Below are positions 34,486 through 43,301 of a stretch of 64,000 bases of DNA, in pieces. Numbering within the stretch: position 1 is the first letter of the stretch; every line of letters begins with the position of its first letter. Source of the DNA: Mycolicibacterium septicum DSM 44393 (GTDB lineage: Bacteria; Actinomycetota; Actinomycetes; Mycobacteriales; Mycobacteriaceae). The DNA lies in the NCBI RefSeq assembly GCF_000455325.1, contig NZ_HG322953.1, positions 388,209 through 452,208 on the forward strand, in the 5' to 3' direction. The position numbers and the translations under genes were made by a program. Below the pieces are notes generated by a model. It was not told the origin of the DNA. It worked only from the letters and a program-made list of their open reading frames with translations, and did no database searches.

Positions 34486-35261
34486 GCCTGCGTGCGGTAG
34501 AGGTGTGCTGGACCCGTTCTGGGCGGGTCGTACTCGACGGTGTCACGGTCGACCCGGCTCCGGGCAGCACAGTCGGTCTGTTGGGCCCCAACGGATCCGG
34601 TAAGTCTTCACTGCTGCGGCTGCTGGCCGGGATCGATCGGCCTGATTCCGGATCTGTGCAGCTCGACGGACGTGAACTGCACACGATGTCGCGGCGCGCG
34701 GTGGCACGCCGGGTGGCGATGGTCGGGCAGCACGCCGACACCGATCTGGACATCGCGGTGCGCGACATCGTCAGGTTGGGGCGCATCCCGCATACCCCGG
34801 TGTTCGGCGGCGGCCGCGACGACACCGCCGCCGTCACCGCGGCGATGGCGGCCACCGGCTTGCACAGCATGGCCGACCGGCTGTGGCACACCCTCTCGGG
34901 TGGGGAGCGTCAGCGCGTGCAGATCGCCCGGGCCCTGGCCCAGGAACCCAGCGAGCTACTGCTCGACGAACCGACCAACCATCTCGACATCGCCCATCAA
35001 CTGGAGATCTTGGCGATGATCCGCACGCTCGACGTCACCAGTGTGGTGGCCCTGCACGACCTCAACCTCGCGGCGATGTTCTGCGACCACGTGGTGGTGC
35101 TGTCGGCGGGCACCGTGGTGGCCACCGGTACCCCGGCCGAGGTGCTGACCGAGGAGCTCGTGGCCGACGTCTACGGAGTGCGGTGCCGGATCACTGTCGA
35201 CGACGCCGGGCCGTACGTGCGTTTCGAATGCGGTACCGGCCCGGCCGGTCCCCGAGAGTGA
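34482..35261 (+). CDS. ABC importer ATPase (BtuD/FecE type)
   Basis: A 259-residue ATPase. Walker A is LLGPNGSGKSSLL, the signature is LSGGERQRVQIA, Walker B with the D-loop is LLLDEPTNHLDIA, and the switch His is in VVALHDLNLAA. It is the last gene of the riboswitch operon and starts at an ATG overlapping the permease stop. It would energise corrinoid uptake at the cytoplasmic face. Confidence 0.94.
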   Translation: MSLRAVEVCWTRSGRVVLDGVTVDPAPGSTVGLLGPNGSGKSSLLRLLAGIDRPDSGSVQLDGRELHTMSRRAVARRVAMVGQHADTDLDIAVRDIVRLGRIPHTPVFGGGRDDTAAVTAAMAATGLHSMADRLWHTLSGGERQRVQIARALAQEPSELLLDEPTNHLDIAHQLEILAMIRTLDVTSVVALHDLNLAAMFCDHVVVLSAGTVVATGTPAEVLTEELVADVYGVRCRITVDDAGPYVRFECGTGPAGPRE

Positions 35262-35325
35262 CGAAATGGTCGTTTCGCCGGGCTGACAGCAGCCAATGCG
35301 TCGCTCTCGGCGATGTTGAAAAGAC

Positions 35326-35973
35326 TCAGCTCCAGGAGTACTGAGCGCGCAGCCGTAGCGCGACCGCTTCGAACCGGCCGCGATCCAGGATCGCGCCCTC
35401 GCGGCGGATGCCTTCCTCCGGAACGTCGAGCACCCGGTCCAGCCGGACCCAGCTCGGCCTGCCGTCGTAATCCCAGGTGCCGGTGCCGATGGCGATCCAG
35501 TCCGGATCGTCTCGGTGGTAGTCCTGGCTGGACAACATCAACCCGAGCAGGGTGCGCTGATCGCGGCCCACCACCAGGACCGGCCGGTCCTTGCCCTGGG
35601 TCGGATCGTCCTCGTAGACCACCCAGGTCCAGACGATCTCGCCGGGATCGGCTTGCCCGTCCAGATCGGGGGCGTAGACGACTTTGCGGGCCCGGTGTGC
35701 GGTGGGCACACTGTTCTTCGATACCGGACGGCCGGCGGTGATCGCCTGCGGCGGCGGCGCGGCCGCACCGGCGAGCACGCCCAGACCCAGCTTGAGGCCC
35801 TGCTGAAGGCCCTGTTGGATGCCTTGCTGCACGGTCCGCGGCACGTTGTCCGTGGTCTGTAGCTGACGCACGAACTTTGGTGCCTCGTTGAACACCAGGT
35901 TCTCGGCGCCATCCACTACGCCCCTGAGAACCTGTTGGAACGCCTTCCACTGCGACGCCATGGTGTCGAGCAT
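35326..35973 (-). CDS. PemK/MazF-fold protein, not linked to an antitoxin
   Basis: A 215-residue protein. The C-terminal half (from VVYAPDLDGQADPGEIVWTWV) matches the PemK/MazF-like fold: DRPVLVVGRDQRTLLGLMLSS followed by a serine/threonine-rich strand (IGTGTWDYDGRPSWVRLDRVL). The first 90 residues are amphipathic, with a Gln-rich repeat (QQGIQQGLQQGLKLGLGVL). No small antitoxin gene is adjacent, so it is probably not a classical toxin. It resembles, from memory, M. tuberculosis Rv2405 in the same place before lepA. It is divergent from lepA. An ATG at 35961 is an alternative start. Confidence 0.78.
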   Translation of the reverse strand: MLDTMASQWKAFQQVLRGVVDGAENLVFNEAPKFVRQLQTTDNVPRTVQQGIQQGLQQGLKLGLGVLAGAAAPPPQAITAGRPVSKNSVPTAHRARKVVYAPDLDGQADPGEIVWTWVVYEDDPTQGKDRPVLVVGRDQRTLLGLMLSSQDYHRDDPDWIAIGTGTWDYDGRPSWVRLDRVLDVPEEGIRREGAILDRGRFEAVALRLRAQYSWS

Positions 35974-36040
35974 ATGCGAGCGGACCCCTGGCGATTGTGT
36001 CGCGACGGTGGTTGCTCGATACCCTTAGGGAGCACAGCAC

Positions 36041-37915
36041 GTGCTTGACACCCACGCTCACCAGGAGATTCCCATCAGCAGCTTCGCCGACAAGACGTTC
36101 ACTGCGCCGGCGCAGATCCGGAACTTCTGCATCATCGCCCACATCGACCATGGCAAATCGACGTTGGCCGACCGGATGCTGGGGATCACCGGCGTCGTCG
36201 CCGACCGCGATATGCGGGCTCAATACCTCGATCGGATGGACATCGAGCGCGAGCGCGGCATCACCATCAAGGCGCAGAACGTGCGGCTGCCGTGGCAGGT
36301 CAACGGTGAAGACTTCGTGCTGCACCTGATCGACACCCCGGGCCACGTCGACTTCACCTACGAGGTGTCCCGCGCGCTGGAGGCCTGTGAGGGCGCGGTA
36401 CTGCTGGTCGACGCCGCCCAAGGCATCGAGGCGCAGACCCTGGCGAACCTGTACCTGGCGTTGGACCGGGATCTGACCATCATCCCGGTGCTGAACAAGA
36501 TCGACCTGCCCGCTGCCGACCCGGAGCGCTACGCCGGTGAGATCGCCCACATCATCGGCTGCGAACCGAGCGATGTGCTGCGTGTCTCCGGTAAGACCGG
36601 CGAGGGCGTGGCCGAACTTCTCGACGAGGTGGTGCGGCTGATCCCGGCGCCGGTCGGCGACGCCGACGCGCCCGCGCGGGCGATGATCTTCGACTCGGTC
36701 TACGACATCTACCGCGGTGTGGTCACCTACGTCCGGGTGGTGGACGGCAAGCTCAACCCGCGCGAGAAGATCAAAATGATGTCCACCGGGGCGACGCACG
36801 AGTTGCTCGAGGTCGGCATCGTCTCACCGGAGCCGAAGGCCTCGGACGGACTGGGCGTCGGTGAGGTCGGCTACCTGATCACCGGCGTGAAGGATGTTCG
36901 CCAGTCCAAGGTGGGTGACACCGTGACCTCGGCCCGCAACGGTGCCACCGAGGCGCTCACGGGATACCGCGAACCCCGGCCGATGGTGTACTCGGGCCTC
37001 TACCCGGTCGACGGTTCGGACTATCCGGTGTTGCGGGAGGCGCTGGACAAGCTGCAACTCAACGACGCCGCGCTGACCTATGAGCCCGAGACCTCGGTGG
37101 CGCTGGGCTTCGGGTTCCGCTGCGGCTTCCTGGGTCTGTTGCACATGGAGATCACCCGGGAGCGCCTGGAGCGCGAGTTCAACCTGGACCTGATCTCGAC
37201 CTCACCCAACGTCGTGTACCGGGTGATCAAGGACGACAACTCCGAGATGGTCGTCACCAATCCGTCGGATTGGCCAGAAGGCAAGGTGCGCAGCGTCTTT
37301 GAGCCGGTGGTGAAGACCACGGTGATCGCGCCGAGCGAGTTCATCGGCACCATCATGGAGCTGTGTCAGCAGCGTCGCGGCGAGTTGGGCGGCATGGACT
37401 ACCTGTCGCCCGAGCGCGTCGAGCTGCGTTACACCATGCCGCTGGGCGAGATCATCTTCGACTTCTTCGACTCACTGAAATCGCGTACCCGCGGCTACGC
37501 CAGCCTGGATTACGAGGAGGCGGGTGAGCAGGAAGCCGACCTGGTCAAGGTCGACATCCTGCTGCAGGGCGAGGCGGTGGACGCGTTCAGCGCCATCGTG
37601 CACAAGGATTCGGCGTCGGCCTACGGCAACAAGATGACCACCAAGCTCAAAGAGCTCATCCCGCGCCAGCAGTTCGAAGTGCCGGTCCAGGCTGCGATCG
37701 GATCGAAGATCATTGCCCGCGAGAACATCCGGGCGATCCGCAAGGACGTGTTGTCCAAGTGCTACGGCGGTGACATCACCCGTAAGCGCAAGCTGCTGGA
37801 GAAGCAGAAAGAGGGCAAGAAGCGCATGAAGACCATCGGTCGCGTGGAGGTGCCTCAGGAGGCGTTCGTCGCGGCGCTGTCCACCGACGCGGCATCGGAC
37901 AAGCCCAAGAAGTAG
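36041..37915 (+). CDS. lepA: Elongation factor 4 (LepA) GTPase
   Basis: A 624-residue translational GTPase that remodels stalled ribosomes and aids initiation. G1 is AHIDHGKST, switch I/G2 includes RGITIK, G3 is DTPGHVDF and G4 is LNKIDLP. The LepA-specific C-terminal domain carries RKDVLSKCYGGDITRKRKLLEKQKEGKKRM. It starts at a GTG at 36041. It holds normal numbers of Cys (six) and many Met, a useful contrast to the sulfur-poor genes that follow. Confidence 0.97.
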   Translation: MLDTHAHQEIPISSFADKTFTAPAQIRNFCIIAHIDHGKSTLADRMLGITGVVADRDMRAQYLDRMDIERERGITIKAQNVRLPWQVNGEDFVLHLIDTPGHVDFTYEVSRALEACEGAVLLVDAAQGIEAQTLANLYLALDRDLTIIPVLNKIDLPAADPERYAGEIAHIIGCEPSDVLRVSGKTGEGVAELLDEVVRLIPAPVGDADAPARAMIFDSVYDIYRGVVTYVRVVDGKLNPREKIKMMSTGATHELLEVGIVSPEPKASDGLGVGEVGYLITGVKDVRQSKVGDTVTSARNGATEALTGYREPRPMVYSGLYPVDGSDYPVLREALDKLQLNDAALTYEPETSVALGFGFRCGFLGLLHMEITRERLEREFNLDLISTSPNVVYRVIKDDNSEMVVTNPSDWPEGKVRSVFEPVVKTTVIAPSEFIGTIMELCQQRRGELGGMDYLSPERVELRYTMPLGEIIFDFFDSLKSRTRGYASLDYEEAGEQEADLVKVDILLQGEAVDAFSAIVHKDSASAYGNKMTTKLKELIPRQQFEVPVQAAIGSKIIARENIRAIRKDVLSKCYGGDITRKRKLLEKQKEGKKRMKTIGRVEVPQEAFVAALSTDAASDKPKK

Positions 37916-37919
37916 GCGG

Positions 37920-37944
37920 CCCCGGGAGGGATACCCGTCCGGGG
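37920..37944 (+). terminator. Probable terminator hairpin after lepA
   Basis: CCCCGG at 37920-37925 pairs with CCGGGG at 37939-37944, with an inner GGG/CCC pairing around an ATA loop. It begins five bases after the lepA stop. No U-tract follows, as is common for mycobacterial hairpins. Confidence 0.5.
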
Positions 37945-38005
37945 GATTGGTTCGCGCTGAGCACAACCCTGGGCCGTTGCGGGTCACGATCGTAGTGTCG
38001 CCGGA

Positions 38006-39310
38006 GTGTCAAGAGAGCTTCATCTGCTGGCCTTCGGCAATACCCGGTCTACCGGGCCGTGGCGACATCCCGACATCGACAACAGCCCCGCCGGGGTGCG
38101 CCGACGGCTGATCAGCTATGCCCAGACCGCCGAGGCCGGCACGTTCGACGCGCTGTTCTTCGCCGATGGTCTGAACTACGGTCCGCCGGCGACCTGGCCG
38201 TACAAGATCACCGAAGACTTTGAACCACTCACCGCGACGGCCGCGCTGTCCTCGGTCACCGACCGGATCGGGCTGGCGGTGACGGGATCGGCCACCCTGG
38301 CTCACCCGTATCACCTTGCCCGCCAGCTGCTTTCACTCGATCACCTCAGCGGTGGGCGGGCCGGCTGGAATCTGGTGACCAGCTTCGCGCAGGCCGCCGC
38401 CGACAACTTCAGCGCCCGCGGTGTGGTGGCCCACGACGAGCGCTACCGCATCGCCGAGGAGGCGCTGGCGGTGGTGCGCAAGCTGTGGGACGGCTGGGGC
38501 GAGGACACCATCGTCGAGGACCGCGCCGCGGGGATATTCAACGACGTCACCAGAATTCAACCGACCGACCACCACGGGCGCTACTTCGACGTGGCCGGTC
38601 CGCTGGGCTCGGCTCGGTCGGCACAGGGGCAGCCGGTGATCTTCCAGGCCGGATCATCGGAAACCGGAAGGGGTTTCGCGTCTCGGCACGCAGAGGTGAT
38701 CTTCACCAGTCACGGCAACCGGGCGCGGGCGCAGGAGTTCTACACCCAGATCCACGAGGAGTCGCGGCGCTCGGGCCGGGCCAGGCCACCGTTGATCACC
38801 CCGTCGCTGCGGTATCTCGTCGGCTCCACCGAGGAAGAAGCCAGGCGCGCACAGCAGCAGGAGTACGAGTACTTCAGTCCGCAGTACCAGGCCGGTTGGC
38901 TGCTCGAGGTCGACGTCGACGTCACCGGTGCGGACCTGGACGGTCCGGTTCCGGAGTCGGCCTTCCCCGCACACACCGAGACCCACCAGACCGCGTTGGC
39001 GGGCTACCGGCTGCTGGCCACTGACGGAAACCCGACGGTGCGAGAGTTCCTGTATCGCACGGTCAACGGTTGGGGAGCGGCGGTGGTGGGCACGCCCGAG
39101 CGGATCGCCGACGAGATCGAGGAGTGGTTCAGCGCAGGCGCTGCCGACGGGTTCGTGCTGCGAGATTCCGGGTTACCGGGCCAGCACGAGCTTTTCGTCG
39201 AGCAGGTGGTTCCGGTGCTGCGCAAGCGCGGGCTGTTCCGCCACGAATACGCCGGCGCCACACTGCGATCCCATCTGGGGCTCGACGTACCGCAGCGGCA
39301 GCTGTCATGA
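38006..39310 (+). CDS. DszA/NtaA-family FMN-dependent monooxygenase
   Basis: A 434-residue luciferase-fold flavin monooxygenase of the NtaA/SnaA/DszA group, which oxidise sulfones, amines or aromatic xenobiotics using reduced FMN from a reductase. Signatures are FDALFFADGLNYGP, HPYHLARQLLSLDHLSGGRAGWNLVTS and IFQAGSSETGRGFASRHAEVIF. By my count the protein has no cysteine and only its initiator methionine. It starts at a GTG and overlaps the next monooxygenase as ATGA. It opens a + strand operon running to 44537, probably for organosulfur use. Substrate unknown. Confidence 0.88.
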   Translation: MSRELHLLAFGNTRSTGPWRHPDIDNSPAGVRRRLISYAQTAEAGTFDALFFADGLNYGPPATWPYKITEDFEPLTATAALSSVTDRIGLAVTGSATLAHPYHLARQLLSLDHLSGGRAGWNLVTSFAQAAADNFSARGVVAHDERYRIAEEALAVVRKLWDGWGEDTIVEDRAAGIFNDVTRIQPTDHHGRYFDVAGPLGSARSAQGQPVIFQAGSSETGRGFASRHAEVIFTSHGNRARAQEFYTQIHEESRRSGRARPPLITPSLRYLVGSTEEEARRAQQQEYEYFSPQYQAGWLLEVDVDVTGADLDGPVPESAFPAHTETHQTALAGYRLLATDGNPTVREFLYRTVNGWGAAVVGTPERIADEIEEWFSAGAADGFVLRDSGLPGQHELFVEQVVPVLRKRGLFRHEYAGATLRSHLGLDVPQRQLS

Positions 39311-40689
39311 CCGAACCGTATGTGCTGTCGGCGTTCACCATGTCGACGGTGTCGCACGGCAACTTCGGGCTGTGGCGTCACCCGCAGGACCGCACCGCCG
39401 ACTACACCGATGTCCGGTACTGGGTGGAACTGGCGAAGCTGCTCGACGACGGCGGATTCGACGTGCTGTTCGTCGCCGACGCGGTCGGGCAACTCGACGT
39501 GTTCGGCGGTGACGCCCGTGCCGCGCTGGCGCGGGCCGTGCAGACGCCGGTGACCGATCCGCTGCTGGCGGTGTCGGCGATGGCCGCGGCGACCCAGCGT
39601 CTGGGATTCGGCATCACGGTGTCCACCACCTACGAGAGTCCCTATCTGCTGGCGCGCAAGTTCAGCACTCTGGACCACCTCACCGGCGGCCGGATCGGCT
39701 GGAACATCGTCACCTCCCTGCTCGACAGCGCGGCGCGCAACATCATCGGCCGCGACCGGCAGATTCCCCACGACGAGCGCTACGCGATGGCCCAGGAATT
39801 CGTGGAAGTGACCTACAAGCTGTGGGAAGGCTCGTGGGAGCCGGGCGCGGTGCTGCGCGACGCCGAGCGCGGGGTGTACACCGACCCGGCGAAGGTGCAC
39901 GACATCGGCCACCACGGGCGGTACTTCACCGTGCCGGGGGCACACCTGGTCGAGCCTTCGCCGCAGCGCACTCCGGTGCTGTTCCAGGCGGGAACATCGC
40001 CGGCCGGACGGGAGTTCGCCTCCCGCAACGCGGAACTGGTGTTCGTCAGCGATCCACGGCCCGAGGTCCTGCGTGGCCATATCGAGGACATCCGGCGGCG
40101 GGCGGCCGGGCACGGCCGCGACCCGCAATCGCTGAAGTTCATCACCTCGGTCGAGATCGTCACGGACAGTACCGATTCGGCGGCGCAGGCCAAGGCACGC
40201 GAACTCGCCGACTTCCACGACCTGGAAGGCGGGTTGGTGCTGTTGTCGGCACTGTCCGGGGTGGACTGGTCGACCTACGGGGTGGACCGGCCGATCGGGC
40301 AGTTCGACACCGACGCCAGCCGGTCCATCCTGGCCGCGGTCACCGATTCCGGGGTCCGTGAGCGTCTGACGTTGCGGGATTACGTCGGGGGACTGGGCGG
40401 GTTCGGCGGCGAGTTGTTCGTCGGGTCGGCCGCCACGGTGGCCGACGCCCTGGACGCGTATGCCGACCGGACCGGGGTGGACGGGTTCAACATCGCCTAC
40501 CACGTCACGCCCGGCAGCTTCGCCGATGTGGCCACCTACCTGATCCCGGAACTCCGCCGGCGTGGCCGTGCCCGCGAGACGTCCGATCCGACCACGTTGC
40601 GGCAGAAGCTGTTCGGCGGCAGCGACGGATTCCTGGCTGATGGACACCCGGCCGCCGGATTCCGCAGGAATTCTGTTCATTTGCAATAG
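39307..40689 (+). CDS. NtaA/DmoA-type FMN-dependent monooxygenase
   Basis: A 460-residue flavin monooxygenase related to nitrilotriacetate, dimethyl sulfide and DszA monooxygenases. Motifs are GLWRHPQDRTADYTDVRYWVELAKLLDDG, LLARKFSTLDHLTGGRIGWNIVTS and VLFQAGTSPAGREFASRNAELVF. It has no cysteine and four methionines. It is a close paralogue of the gene at 53961-55376 on the opposite strand. The ATG at 39307 overlaps the preceding stop. The reductase supplying FMNH2 is not in the window. Confidence 0.88.
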   Translation: MTEPYVLSAFTMSTVSHGNFGLWRHPQDRTADYTDVRYWVELAKLLDDGGFDVLFVADAVGQLDVFGGDARAALARAVQTPVTDPLLAVSAMAAATQRLGFGITVSTTYESPYLLARKFSTLDHLTGGRIGWNIVTSLLDSAARNIIGRDRQIPHDERYAMAQEFVEVTYKLWEGSWEPGAVLRDAERGVYTDPAKVHDIGHHGRYFTVPGAHLVEPSPQRTPVLFQAGTSPAGREFASRNAELVFVSDPRPEVLRGHIEDIRRRAAGHGRDPQSLKFITSVEIVTDSTDSAAQAKARELADFHDLEGGLVLLSALSGVDWSTYGVDRPIGQFDTDASRSILAAVTDSGVRERLTLRDYVGGLGGFGGELFVGSAATVADALDAYADRTGVDGFNIAYHVTPGSFADVATYLIPELRRRGRARETSDPTTLRQKLFGGSDGFLADGHPAAGFRRNSVHLQ

Positions 40690-40815
40690 AATCCCGCCGA
40701 TTGCATAACTGACGGCGCGAATCCGATTGCGGCAGTGTGGCAACACATACCGACATATCAACCACCCGTACCGGTTCACGGACGGGAGGCGTCGCGGTCA
40801 GAAAGGGACATTGCC

Positions 40816-42303
40816 GTGACTACTACAGACGATCCGAATACGCAGCCGACGACGGAGGCCGGAGGCCGCACGCTGATCGCGGCGGAGTCGACGGGGCTGG
40901 AATCGGGGGCGCTCGGCCCGTGGGGCGTGTTCGCCCAGGGCCTGGCGGCCGCCGCACCCAGCGTGGCCCTGGCCGTCGTGCCGTTCTCGCTGTTCGTGGC
41001 GGCGGGCAAGGGTGCGGCGTGGGCCGCGGTGATCGGCCTGTCCATCGTGGTGCTGGTCGCCATCACGATCAGTTTCCAGGCCAAGCGCACGGTGTCCTCC
41101 GGATCGCTGGGCACCTACACGGGTAACGGTCTGGGCCCCGGCTTCGCCTTCGCCGCCGGGTTCAGCCTGCTGTTCGGCTACATCGGTTTCGCGACCACCG
41201 GCACCCTCGGCGGGGTGCTCTACCTCGATGCGTTCCTGGAGTCGATCGGCCTTGGATCCCAAGCGGTCTGGTTCCGCCTGCTGCTGGTGATCGTGGTGGT
41301 CGGCGTCGCGGTGTACCTGCCGTATCGCGGGGTTTCACTGGCCGCCAAATACGAACTGGCCTTCGAATTGCTCGCCATCGCGTCGATCCTGGTGATCATC
41401 GTGGCTTCCTACATCGGCTACGGGTTCCGCATCGACTGGGAGCAGTGGAACCCCCAGCACCTCGGGTCGAGTGCGACGTTCATCGCGGCGGTCACCGCGG
41501 TGGGTTCGTACGCCGGGTTCGAAAGCGTCGCCTCGCTCGGGGCCGAGGCCAAGGACGCCCACCGCAATATCGCCAGATCCCTTCTGCGCGTCGTGATCCT
41601 GATCGGCGCCCTCTACATCTTCGCGACATACCCGCAGATCCTGCACTTCGGTGAGATCGACGGGGACAAGGCGGTGCTGCCGCAGCTGGCCACCAGTGTC
41701 GGGGTGGAGTGGGTGAACCAGGTCGTCAGCGGTGCCGTTGCGATCGCGTTCATCGTGTTCGTCACCGCGGTCACCACCGCCGCCGCGCGCTCGCTGTTCA
41801 CCTTCGCCCACGAAGGCGCCCTTCCGCACGTGTTCACCAAGGTGCACCCGACGTACAAGACGCCGTGGGCGGGGGTGGTGTTCGTCGGGATCCTTGCCCT
41901 CGCGTTCTCGATCACGGCCACGTTCAGCTCCGCGGGCCGGCTGGTGTTCGACGTGTACGGCGGCTACGTGGCCAACTGGGGCTTCCTGGTGAGCTACCTG
42001 CTGGTGGTCATCGCCACACCGATCTGGCTTCGCAAGATCGGTGCCCTGACCCCGCGGCGGCTCGCCGTCGCGGTCGCGGCCACCATCGGCCTCGGCTATG
42101 TGATCGTCAGCAACTTCTACCCGGTGCCCGAGTTCCCGTTCAACATCCTGCCTTTCGTGTTCGGTGCAATTCTGCTGGCCGGGCTGTCCTGGTATTGGTA
42201 CCTCAAGCGGACCCGTCCTGAGGTGGCCAACCGGATCGGCACCATCCAGAGCGTCTCGCCCGAGGAGCAGCAGCGGTGGATCGATGCGGGCGTGACGCCG
42301 TGA
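40816..42303 (+). CDS. APC-family permease with no internal methionine or cysteine
   Basis: A 495-residue, roughly 12-helix permease of the amino acid/polyamine/organocation superfamily. SLGTYTGNGLGPGFAFAAGFSLLFGYIGF and YAGFESVASLGAEAKDAHRNIARSLLRV match the APC signature. A GTG at 40816 after GAAAGGGACATTGCC is chosen over a longer upstream reading. By eye there is no cysteine and no methionine beyond the initiator, remarkable for a membrane protein. Its stop overlaps the following GNAT start (GTGA). Context suggests import of an organosulfur or amino-acid-like sulfur source; the substrate is inferred. Confidence 0.88.
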   Translation: MTTTDDPNTQPTTEAGGRTLIAAESTGLESGALGPWGVFAQGLAAAAPSVALAVVPFSLFVAAGKGAAWAAVIGLSIVVLVAITISFQAKRTVSSGSLGTYTGNGLGPGFAFAAGFSLLFGYIGFATTGTLGGVLYLDAFLESIGLGSQAVWFRLLLVIVVVGVAVYLPYRGVSLAAKYELAFELLAIASILVIIVASYIGYGFRIDWEQWNPQHLGSSATFIAAVTAVGSYAGFESVASLGAEAKDAHRNIARSLLRVVILIGALYIFATYPQILHFGEIDGDKAVLPQLATSVGVEWVNQVVSGAVAIAFIVFVTAVTTAAARSLFTFAHEGALPHVFTKVHPTYKTPWAGVVFVGILALAFSITATFSSAGRLVFDVYGGYVANWGFLVSYLLVVIATPIWLRKIGALTPRRLAVAVAATIGLGYVIVSNFYPVPEFPFNILPFVFGAILLAGLSWYWYLKRTRPEVANRIGTIQSVSPEEQQRWIDAGVTP

Positions 42304-43301
42304 CACTGATCCATGACACCCCGTCTGCGGCGTCGGATGTCACCGGCTGGACCGTGGCCGAGATAACCCCACGACATCACCCGCTGATCGCCGACTTCCT
42401 GGCCACCACACCGGGGCTCGGTGGACGCAAGTTCGCCGCCGATTCCCGCGATATCGCAGAACAACTCGGCGGCGTGTATCCCGGCTCTGCGGTTGTTCTC
42501 CTCGACGGGGAAGGTGCAGTGGCCGGATATGCAGCCCTGCACCGGCCGGACGGTGCGGAACCGGAGGTGTTGGGGGACTTCGTATTCGGTCCGCACGCCC
42601 CAGCCGATGCGGTGCGGGCGATCGTCGACGGCACGGTCGATCAGTTCGGCCGGGTCGCCGTGCCGGGCGCCTACCTGCGGGTGTTCATCGGTGCCGACCA
42701 GGCAGTGACGATCGATGCCCTGCTCGCTCGCGGAGCGCGTCAAGAGCGCCGATTCGCCAGCACCCGAAAGTCGTTGCGCGACGAGGATCCTGTCGCGCTG
42801 GCCGAGGCGGGGATCGCGTCGATCACGATCCTGTCGTGGCCGCAGGTCCTGGCGGACGGTCTCGCCGAGCAGGTCCGACAGGTGCAATTCGACACCTTCC
42901 GCGAGCATTTCGGAAACATGTCGAAGACTCCGCAGCGCTGGGAATATCACCTGGCCAGCCGGGCGTTCACCCCGGATTTCAGCTTGGCCGCCGTAGATGA
43001 CGACGGTGTCGTGGTCGGCTACGTGCTCGGTTCCACCTACACCTCGGGAAGCGGTGCGGACGAGATCCGCAGTGCGCACACCGACTACATCGGGGTGCGC
43101 GCGGACCGCCGTAAGGCCGGAACCGCGGAGCTACTGCTGCGGAAGCTCTGGCTGGCGGCGCTGCGACGGGGTTTCACCCATGCCTCGCTGGGCACCGACA
43201 TCGCTAATGCCAGCAATGCCCACCTGCTCTATGCCCGATTGGGGTATCGCACTGTGCGCGACGAGTACGCGTACCGGATCGACGCCGAGGAGAATTCTTA
43301 A
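42300..43301 (+). CDS. GNAT-family N-acetyltransferase (tandem-GNAT type)
   Basis: A 333-residue protein with two GNAT-like halves, an arrangement shared with mycothiol synthase MshD. The first half includes YPGSAVVLLDGEGAVAGYAAL; the second has the acetyl-CoA loop in DYIGVRADRRKAGTAELLLRKL and the ending NASNAHLLYARLGYRTVRDE. It contains no cysteine. The GTG at 42300 overlaps the permease stop and the stop abuts the next ATG, so it belongs to the organosulfur operon. Possible role: acetylating an imported compound or its breakdown product; this is inference. Confidence 0.82.
   Translation: MTLIHDTPSAASDVTGWTVAEITPRHHPLIADFLATTPGLGGRKFAADSRDIAEQLGGVYPGSAVVLLDGEGAVAGYAALHRPDGAEPEVLGDFVFGPHAPADAVRAIVDGTVDQFGRVAVPGAYLRVFIGADQAVTIDALLARGARQERRFASTRKSLRDEDPVALAEAGIASITILSWPQVLADGLAEQVRQVQFDTFREHFGNMSKTPQRWEYHLASRAFTPDFSLAAVDDDGVVVGYVLGSTYTSGSGADEIRSAHTDYIGVRADRRKAGTAELLLRKLWLAALRRGFTHASLGTDIANASNAHLLYARLGYRTVRDEYAYRIDAEENS

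Noticed and set aside
35326..35973. Type II toxin-antitoxin module
   Set aside because: No antitoxin frame adjacent on either side and an extended N-terminus; kept as an orphan PemK-like protein.
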